DNA from: Allolobophora icterica
Taxonomy: Eukaryota; Annelida; Clitellata; Crassiclitellata; Lumbricidae
Assembly: GCA_963556255.1 (NCBI GenBank)
Contig: OY744604.1
Span: 21,380,566-21,444,565, forward strand
Direction of reading: 5' to 3'
DNA length: 64,000 bases
This document shows positions 56,421 to 64,000 of the stretch, piece after piece. Under the pieces are notes generated by a model. That model was not told the origin of the DNA, ran no database searches, and saw only the letters and a list, made by a program, of their open reading frames with translations. Made by a program: the position numbers and the translations under genes. How positions within the stretch are numbered: the first letter of the stretch is position 1; each line of letters begins with the position of its first letter.

Positions 56421-56863
56421 GCACACTCCAATGGTTTGGGCCGGCCTCGTGGGAGGGTCTCGGCCGGCAGCAAACGACACTCTTGCGGTTTGATGTGTTG
56501 GGGCAATCCACGATCCTTATTTTTTGGCTTTGGCCGAATTGGCTTAGAGACGGTCTTTATATCAAAGGACTTTCTATTGAGCCTGATTTCAAAGACTCAC
56601 TTAACACCACGATTCAAAAGACTTCTAAGCCATGATAGCCATAGGCACTGCTTGGAAACCAATCTTTGATAAGGGTCTGTGGGCCCTGTCCCGAAGCCGC
56701 TCAGTGTGACACTGTGACACTTGTGACCATATTATCAGTCACAACTATGAAAATGGTCACACAAAGCGTTCGTAGGCCCACAGGAGGCCCTGGAAGTCGG
56801 CCTGCTATAATTGTCCGTGGGTTTCAGGACCCTCTGGACGCCTAGATGGCATAGATCGGCATC
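56421..56863. repeat. Right inner terminal region of the Polinton (diverged inverted repeat)
   Basis: It contains two segments inverted relative to the left end: about 56431-56478 with 41443-41498 (core GCCGGCCTCGTGGGAGG), and 56623-56675 with 41341-41394. The spacers are much longer on this side (about 188 and 146 bp against 34 and 48 bp), so the left end has lost sequence or the right has gained it. Confidence 0.75.
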
Positions 56864-56983
56864 CTCTTAATTCAATGAAATAACAGGATGGTGGGGACAA
56901 AAAAATTGGGGTGGTGGAGACCATCCCCTGGTAATTTTAACATAATTACGGTGCTGCCCCCAAGACCCCATAGGACCCCTACT
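56864..56983 (-). repeat. Right terminal inverted repeat of the Polinton
   Basis: Exact complement of 41188-41307 over 120 bp, followed by target duplication CGCAT at 56984-56988. Confidence 0.95.
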
Positions 56984-57654
56984 CGCATACAAATTACATT
57001 GCCGATTATTGTTCAGTGCGACAGACGATGTAGAGATAGTTACGAAACTGCAACGGCTACCAGAACTTCTATACTAGACTTCTTAAGATGAACGGCTATA
57101 GTGTCTGCTTAACACTAGACATGCCAGCTAATACAAAAGGCGCAGTCTGAGCTTTATTCTTCCTCGATAAACTGCTGACTCTGACTCTGACTCTACTGAA
57201 TGCTCACTTCTCTCTCACTTAGGCCCTACATATCTAAGTTATTCTGAGGTCTGTGGTAAAGATGTACTACTGATTGGTTCGTCCATGCACTGTAGGACCT
57301 TAGCTTAGTTCTTAGATTGACATTATTTAAGCTAAACTGGAAGGTTGGCCTACCTAGTTATTCATGGCTAATGGAAGACTCATCCTGCGTGGGTGGCTTA
57401 TCTTCCCAGAAACTTTCAGAGAATGTGCATCTGTTGAATCATCTATCTTCTTGACTAAAACTTGGACTGGTGGATGCATTTAATCTTAATCCAGAGATGG
57501 CATCACAACATCCTATTTATATCTCCGTAGCAGCTTCAATGTCTAGACATTTATCCGTACCTGTCAGTTTGAACTAATAAAGAAGTTATAGTACAGAGGT
57601 TGTAAAAACAAGAGCGTCATCCAAAATAAACTTTTTATTGTTCCTCTTTTCAAG

Positions 57655-57791
57655 GTTTTGACATCTACAAGGGTGTGAATGTCGGTAAAGACGCCGGAAT
57701 ATCTACAGCCATTTGCATCTGCGTTCTGGGATGTGTTATTCTGCTCGTCAACCTTCTTCGTTGGAAGTGCATCAGAAGCAAGAAAATCTAA
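57655..57791 (+). pseudogene. Exon 2 copy of the small membrane-protein gene (exon 1 not found)
   Basis: 137 nt, the same length as 35870-36006 and nearly identical, with the same acceptor ('ttcctcttttcaag') and stop. It encodes the same stalk, membrane helix and LRWKCIRSKK tail. No signal-peptide exon like that at 34605 is recognisable in 40170-41187 or 56984-57540. The gene may have been broken by rearrangement or by the Polinton insertion, or its exon 1 may have diverged. Confidence 0.6.
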
Positions 57792-57999
57792 CGGACTCGG
57801 GACTTCACTTCAAAAAAAAATTAACTAAAACAAATTATAGACGATGTATATTAATAAACTGGTCCAACTGCACAAAAAATGTACACATACATTACCAATA
57901 TGACATTAGGATTACGACTTTGTGTATAGTTTGTAACGATAATTATAATAATGCTACTTTCTGTGTCGAAATAAGAACGAGATCGGCTGAGAATGTATT

Positions 58000-59725
58000 T
58001 GTGAATACTTAGAAGCAATTTCTAAACAATGTGCATTCACAACCGTAAATTCAAAGACAAGTTAATTATAAGTGGATACTTGCGCTGGATCTATTATATA
58101 GGATGGATTAGAATATGCTGTGATGCTACAATCCTGGAAATGAGGAGAATGTCGGCGGTGAATGCATTTGAACATGTGTTGTAAAGACTTGTAACTCGGT
58201 CAAGAAAACTAACTGCTTTTGGTACTGCTAGTAAAGAAATAGGCCTAAGTAGAAATGTTTTTTGCTTAGTTTGCATTTGTTAATTAATTATGAAATACCA
58301 AATGGCCCAGAATGAGGATTTTTGGCGCAATATAACTGTGATCTCCGGTGACGTAAGAAAGCAAGACACATTTTGCTCATAGTATGAAGTTTGTATACAT
58401 AAAGAATGGTCCAACTGCTCAAAATCTAAATATTATGTAAAATTATAAGTTTCAAACAGACTTAAACCAAATGTCAGTTTTCAACATCATCTTTGAAGAT
58501 ACCATGGCTTATGAATATTTACGAGCTGCTATTTAACAGCTCTGTGACTATGACCATGCTGATCATGACAACTGTGAAAAAACTGAGTTTGAAAACAAAC
58601 GTCGTCTATGATTTAAAAACCTCTCCAACGTCTAGAGTCTAGACGATAAAGCTTTCTTATAGCTGAAGTGTCTACAAGTAGCCTAGTCTCAGGCTCCTAG
58701 CTCAACTTTTCACCCCATAGGTTTTCAACTCAAAGTTAGTCACATCTCTTCAAGAATTCTTACCGTAATCCATCCAATACTCCGGCTTCCAAGCGTTCTT
58801 GTTCTAAACGAAACCCGCCTTAGCACCTTCGGATCTTCACCTGACAGTATGGAACTTACGATTACTATACCGAATACATCCGGTGGTTACACCAGCCGCC
58901 AGCCATACATGTATAGTCGCAGTCATTGATTGTAGTTGAATACGTGGTCTTCGGTAACTTTTATTTGAAGAAGTATACACTGCTGACATCAGAGCAGCTC
59001 TTGAGAAGCCAGTGGCAGTTGATACTTGGGCAGTTTGATTCCAAGTAAATTAATATTGTTTCTCGTAGGGTGTGGTATACAAATTTTCAAAACATAGTTG
59101 ATACACTTCTCACAGGTCTCTGTCTGTCTGTTTGTCTCTCTGTTTCTGCCTGCCTGCCTGTCTCTCTGATTGTCAGTTTTTCTCTCTGTCTGTGAGTTTG
59201 TCTGTCTCTGTCTATCTCTGTCTGTCTCTGTCTGTCTATCTCTCTCTCTCCGCACTTACATTACCTCGTAAACGGAAAAGGAGCAACTATTTTATATGAT
59301 CACTCTAAAAGAACCAAGAAGTATGAGTTCATACGCTAAACCATTGGGTAAATCAGCAGCATCATACACGGAGTAATTAGAAACAGAGATTGGCTAACAC
59401 AATACCACACATTCACATCAGTATATGAGTCCAAATCGACGGGCTATTGTGCACCGCGGTTGGGCCAGTGCAGGTACGCTAGGCCAACCCGCTTGAAATG
59501 CTACCAATCATAATGCTGGTGGGATCAGATCGGGTAGGATCCGTGTAGAACCGCCTACAGTGCCTATTTTGCTGACTTTTATATTCCTCCTAAACCGTTG
59601 ACTTAAGAATAACTCTCGTGTTATATACCTCTCATAATTTTCTGAGAGCAAATAAGCTGTGTTTTGCACATAGGTTGTTCGAATTTACTTATCAAATCCA
59701 TGACATAGAGTATTAAGTACTCGGT
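58000..59725. other. Flank without genes
   Basis: 3' flank of duplication copy 2. A (GTCT)n-type tract lies at about 59115-59250. No supported exon. Confidence 0.4.
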
Positions 59726-61537
59726 TTAACCCATTTACCGCCGCTATTAGAAATAGCCACCGGATTAAGCTGTAACTGATACCAGGTCATCAAAATGATG
59801 CCAATAAACTTCTGTCAGTGCATTTTTATTGGAACTATATGTAGTGTCCTAGTTATAGGACGTTGCGTTTTCGCAACATCGGCGGGAAAGATGTATTTGT
59901 TTACAAATAATGATGTTCTATTAGTTATCGATTGTGTTCGCGGTCATTTCAATAAAAATGTTTGTGCATGCTGTAAACTGATTCAAGTTCAACGTCACTT
60001 GTTTCCATGGTATTGAGCAAGGCACTTGACGTGCATGCGATACACGTGTAGTACGTGGTTCTGTGGCACAACCGACAACGCAGTCGACGACCATCTTCGT
60101 TCTTGGCAATGATGTGCAATGCTGTGCATCATAGGCGTAGACTCTGGGAGGAGAGCCGGGGCATGTGCCCCCCAATAATTGGGGTGGACTGTACATTCAA
60201 TGCAACAAGTGTAGAATGAAGAACCAAATCCCCCTATTTTGGACAAGTGTACGCCAGTGCTGTGCATAGGCCTACAGTGTAGGCCCTACTCTGTGTTATC
60301 AGGCTAAACACCTCGTCATCCCAAAATTCTTAAAAGACTCGCTCTTGCTTATCACCTGTGTGATCAACTGCCACATCTTTATCTTCTCCTTTTTGACAGG
60401 GCTCAATGTAAATTTTGGTTCTTGGCATTGCCAATCCTCTTTCGTTGGCTTAGAAGACTTAGGCGGCTTTGAAGGTAGTCGTTGCTTCTTGGCCGGCAAG
60501 GGCGTCCAATCCACTGACTCTTCCATCGGCGTATGAGTATCGGACACGAGATCAGTCTGCCGTCTGGAAGACTTTGAAGATATTCTGGAGCTGTGTCCTT
60601 CGAATAAACACGCTGCAGTGGTTCGTCTGACCTTTCCGCATGCTGCTGCCTGGAAAACTTGTACCTTGCTGACTCCCGTGGCTTTCTTCTTGACTTCGAT
60701 TGCGTTTCACGCGAGGTATGCCTGGTGGGCGATGACCGTTGGTTTGACATTGATGCATCAGTGCAATGGACTTCCACATGCCAGGCAACGTCTTCTGGCA
60801 TCACATCGGAAGTCATGAGCTAATTTTCGTCAAAATGTTCGCTATCGCTTTGCTAATCAACTTAGGATAGGGGTGCTGATATCATCTTCTTCAAATATCA
60901 TTGGGACAGCCTCCCTCAAGCAATAGAACTTCTTCCTCAGTCTCCTCTGAAAAATTCAATGTGTGTCTTTCAAAAGTATGCCCAATAAAGAGTGGCAGCA
61001 CTGAGCATGCCATCATTCATGAATCACTAAACTGAAATTGTTGTAAGTAATCGTAAACTGACATAAGTTTATCTGAATCACTAGGTGTCACACTGTGCAT
61101 ATCGTTTTCCGCCGAAGTTGCGAAAACGCAACAATGTGTATATATAGCATTCCGCCGAAGTTGCGAAAACGCAACATCAAAATTTCGGACATTGGGGTAT
61201 CGGCCTATAATGAGACATACTATTAATAAACAAATAATATTAAATACTCACCTAAGTACTTCAAAAGAGACAGGATCGCTTCTGAGAAATATAACGTCTT
61301 ATGGCAGAAGAAAATTCTTGAACAAAACCACTAGTTAGACGTCAAAACCCACGAATTTTGCGCAACTCAAAAAAAATTGTAGATAACAGCAAAGAATATA
61401 TTTTTGATACCAGCAGACGTAGTGAACACCCAGGAAGTAAGACAAAAAGAAGTTGCGTGAATTTCTCGAGTCTTGATTTTTTTTCAAATTTCCAAACAGT
61501 GCGTTGCGTTTTCGCACGTTGGCGGCAAATGGGTTAA
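59726..61537. mobile_element. piggyBac-like element, decayed or non-autonomous
   Basis: It is bounded by TTAA on both sides (59726-59729 and 61534-61537). The inverted ends CCCATTTACCGCC (59730) and GGCGGCAAATGGG (61521-61533) are the piggyBac hallmark. Inside, the 16-bp palindrome GTTGCGTTTTCGCAAC or its near copies occur four times (59864, 61119-61136, 61162-61180, 61503-61516), clustered near the ends. A broken minus-strand frame (60816-60299) looks like a transposase N-terminus (ending SESFKNF then, in another frame, DDEVFSLIT). The catalytic part is missing. Confidence 0.75.
60299..60816 (-). pseudogene. piggyBac-type transposase N-terminal remnant
   Basis: Overlapping short frames on minus share a low-complexity acidic/basic N-terminus (KPPKSSKPTKEDW, KKEKIKMWQLITQV). 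A one-base shift near 60315 joins 'SESFKNF' to 'WDDEVFSLIT', resembling the start of piggyBac transposase cores. The sequence then runs into another repeat end (60127-60185) and the catalytic Asp residues are absent. Confidence 0.4.
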
Positions 61538-62655
61538 TACAAGAATTTACTCGAAATAGCAAACTATGTACATCGTTCACTGCATAGAGTGCAGTTGTTT
61601 TTACCGTCACCTATTGCTAACATCGTGCATGCACAAATTTTGTCTCTGAATCATTACACACACATGATTCCGACAGAAATATAGCCTAGTCTATCCTCTT
61701 TTCATTCTAGTGTAGGGCCTATATACAACGCACATTAATTAAGCAGAATAACGGTGTAAAGTGATAAAAACATAAGCTAGCTTGCATTCAATAGTTTTGA
61801 CGCAATTTTTAGAGTCGAGATGCAAATTTCGGTTCTAGAAAACTCTGAAAGGGGTCCAGATAATCCAGGTTTCTGAGTGAAAGTTTGTGGACGACTACAA
61901 AGTTCTGACCCCATAGTTTTGCTTCAGATCACAAGGCAATTTCTTTACAATTTCTAATAAAAAATCTAATTTCTTAGACTTATGTTTATTCTTGCAATAG
62001 TGGAAATTCATTAATTCCCGTTATCTGCATTTTGTTAAACAATTTCCATGGCTCGCGCGGTGACCGGTCATCGATGACGTATTTCACTTGCGTTTAGCCG
62101 TGACTGAGAAACCGAGGCTTGTATTGATCAGCGACGAACCTGTGAACAGTAAAACTTGCACAGTTAGAGTACTCTAAATGTAAAATTGCGTTAAGTACGT
62201 GATTTCTGGAGATTCCACAGATATATATTACAAAGACCAGTGTTTTGCGAATGCGCGAAATGTCACGGTAACATAGCCTACGTCTTTCTAGCAGTCCTAC
62301 ATTGAAAAAACAGTTGGTCTTGGAAGTTGATCTTGAGTTTTTCTTGGTGGGATTAAGCATCAGGGCCAACAAAGGGTCTCTGAACAGCTGATAGACCTAC
62401 TATCGTAAGATAATTTGCTTAATAATTCTTTAAATAAGTAATTAATTCAATTTCATCACCGTAATTAGCCTACAGCTGAATATAAACTAATAGCAAGGTT
62501 AAATAAAATCGCTTTTATGAGTTAAATTACACCGATAATATAAAATTATTTTTTTAAAGTTTATTCGTTATGAACAGATAGAAGTGAGCAAGATTGTTTG
62601 CCTCACAACAACATAACTGGTATATCTCGTGATTGGGTGTGGTTTCAATTTTTAC

Positions 62656-64000
62656 CTGCAGAATGGACTACTTTAACATCTGCTTCTTCAAAGATTTCAC
62701 CGCTCAAATGAGCGACTTCTAAAACAAATACGGCAATTCTTCAGCAAACATTGTAAACATCACACAAGTCAGTTCTGCTACCGTATTTAAAGCCTAATAC
62801 GGACTAGCATCATACTGAAAGTAAAGCAGGGAGGGCACCTCCAGGAGAAATCAGCAACTGTGTTAAGGGAGGAAGGGAGGTATCAACACAGTAGGGTGGG
62901 ATCTTGCTTGCAGCAGTTAAGCGGATAAGAAAAAATGCGAATGAGAAGATGAAAGTGGTAGAATTTCATTTAAAGTCATGTTTTGAGTTTCAAATAAAAC
63001 TGCAGAGGAATGCTTGCAAGTGAGACCAACAAGAAACCTCTACTTTTTCTATCTATTCTAACTGCTTGCTCTTCCTATCCTACCTTTTCCCAATCACCTA
63101 TTAACTTTATTAAACTCTAATAGAAAGAGTATGTTGTGTTTCATTTAAACGTACCTACCCATATTCCGTCTCCCATTGCGGTCATTCATGAACTTGAAAC
63201 TTACCAGAAAAGCAACCAATCATGCCTGTCTCTCCAAGTCCAAGGAAGTCATCTACTGATGATTTCTTCAAAACAGTATCAAATGGACGAACTTCAAGTT
63301 CCATTACGGTATCATGTTGTGCTTTCAGTTCAGCGATCTTCTCGGAAAAAACGTCCATATCTTGACAAACGTCTACCTCTGATCCAGCAGCAGCTACGTC
63401 GTTACAATAACCTCTGTGCTTCGCCAACTCTCCTGCATGTTTTTCCAGATCTTCTTTCATATCAGCAACTCTTTCAGTTTTATCTGTGGCATGCTCTCCA
63501 ACCTCAACAGTAAAACCTTCAATTGTTTCTCTCCTGCTTCTTTTATTTGCTCATAGTGCTGCATCACCTCTTTCTCTAGATTTTCCAGGGCTTGACAAAA
63601 TTCAGATTTACTCTGATTCAACTTGGAACATTTGCCATCAACTTCATTCTCCTTCTGTCCTAGCTCAAGTACCATTTCCTTAATCTGGTTACGAAAATCC
63701 TCGGCCACTTTGTTGACTTCAGCGCCTTTATGGATCTGATGAGTTTCGATAAAGCAGACGGCACAAACAACTGTTGTGCAGTCGAAGCAGAATATCTTCA
63801 GTTTCACTCTTCCATGAAGAATGCACAGAGTTTGAACAGGTTTCTCCGAAAACACTTTGGTCTTCGTATGCTCTCCAACATCAACAACCTTGTGCAGTTT
63901 GGTTCCTCTGAACCTGCTGTGTTGTTTGCAGCATTCTTGACATAAGTTCTGCTCGCAATCCTCACAGTACATTTCCGCATATGGAATAGCTCTCTCCGAT
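62656..64000 (-). pseudogene. TRIM-family gene, B-box/coiled-coil exon (5' end outside window) with frame break
   Basis: Exon 1 runs from beyond the window edge to a phase-1 donor at 63205 (TCTG|gtaagttt). It starts within B-box 1 (YCEDCEQNLCQECCKQHSRF), then B-box 2 (C-x2-H, CFDCTTVVCAVCFIETHQIHKG) and a coiled coil. At 63459 a TGA ends the frame. The coiled coil resumes in the -1 frame (ATGA overlap; KEDLEKHAGELAKHRGY) to the donor. A one-base loss or a sequence error would explain this. A second exon, 62718-62656 (63 nt, phase 1 to 1), encodes VAHLSGEIFEEADVKVVHSA, typical of the exon joining the tripartite region to the propeller. No propeller exon follows. It is a paralogue of 15241-16387. 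Confidence 0.65.

Larger units (their letters stand above)
41188..56983. mobile_element. Complete Polinton/Maverick (polintovirus) element, 15,796 bp
   Basis: The outer 120 bp (41188-41307 and 56864-56983) are identical inverted repeats starting AGTAGGGGTCC. The flanking CGCAT (41183-41187 and 56984-56988) is a 5-bp target duplication; polintons usually make 5-6 bp. Fourteen genes lie inside without visible damage, including the diagnostic set: protein-primed polB, retroviral-type integrase, packaging ATPase, adenain-type protease and major and minor capsid proteins. Genes are 0-110 bp apart, unlike the sparse host flanks. The combination of integration and virion genes means it could in principle form particles; that is known for relatives by inference only. 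Confidence 0.95.
57540..62220. repeat. Segmental duplication, copy 2 (partner 35770-40170)
   Basis: It begins near the Polinton's right flank with the same exon 2 and 3' flank as copy 1 and continues to about 62220 ('gacgtatttcacttgcgtttag', compare 40020-40040). It carries the piggyBac-like element (59726-61537) and lacks the two insertions of copy 1. Confidence 0.7.

Noticed and set aside
41943..56512. Numerous antisense open frames within the Polinton
   Set aside because: They mirror strong coding genes on the opposite strand and show no domains.

Overview
This is a piece of animal genomic DNA, probably from a marine invertebrate deuterostome and perhaps an echinoderm. It has short GT-AG split exons, many trinucleotide and tetranucleotide microsatellites, tRNA-derived SINEs, LINE, hAT, piggyBac, Gypsy and foldback remnants, and TRIM and CARD innate-immunity genes. 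The palindrome TAGGCCTA is strikingly frequent in the host DNA. The species assignment is an inference.

Layout. Positions 1-41187 and 56984-64000 are host DNA. Nearly all recognisable host genes lie on the minus strand. From right to left they are: a TRIM first exon cut by the window edge, with a one-base frame break (62656-64000); a CARD-CARD protein (24032-26093); an orphan NHL-like propeller exon (20307-21298); an intact RING/B-box/coiled-coil TRIM exon (15241-16387); and the 3' end of an RB1CC1/FIP200-like autophagy gene (7561-12010). A TRIM-containing block is duplicated (about 1463-3175 and 17823-19420). A family of tiny signal-peptide plus one-membrane-segment proteins has one copy on minus (31176-32325), one on plus (34605-36006), and a third exon copy (57655-57791). 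The plus copies sit in a second segmental duplication (about 35.7-40.2 kb and 57.5-62.2 kb).

The centre (41188-56983, 15,796 bp) is a complete, apparently intact Polinton/Maverick (polintovirus, adintovirus-like) element. It has 120-bp identical terminal inverted repeats and a 5-bp target duplication (CGCAT). It encodes a zinc-finger protein, protein-primed DNA polymerase B, DDE integrase, a zinc-ribbon/phospholipase A2-like protein, a packaging ATPase, a minor capsid (penton) candidate, a double-jelly-roll major capsid protein, two amphipathic core or membrane-active candidates, an adenain-type protease, a large repeat-built fibre-like protein, a second candidate surface protein and a membrane protein. 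Replication and integration genes are on the left; the virion genes form one compact rightward block. No gene is visibly broken.

The most interesting signals are these. (1) The protease reading frame has no usable early ATG. It is entered in the -1 frame from a perfect A_AAA_AAC slippery heptamer that abuts the stop codon of the upstream gene, with a strong hairpin downstream. This suggests programmed ribosomal frameshifting inside a Polinton. (2) A bacteriophage-tail-fibre-like repeat protein with a discoidin-like tip serves as the probable attachment fibre. (3) The terminal repeats are identical outside but strongly diverged inside. (4) The small-membrane-protein family has one member in which an 8-bp duplication and a changed splice phase together keep a frame open. 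(5) There is a foldback element with a perfect 9-bp target duplication, and several near-perfect hairpins lie in host introns and spacers.
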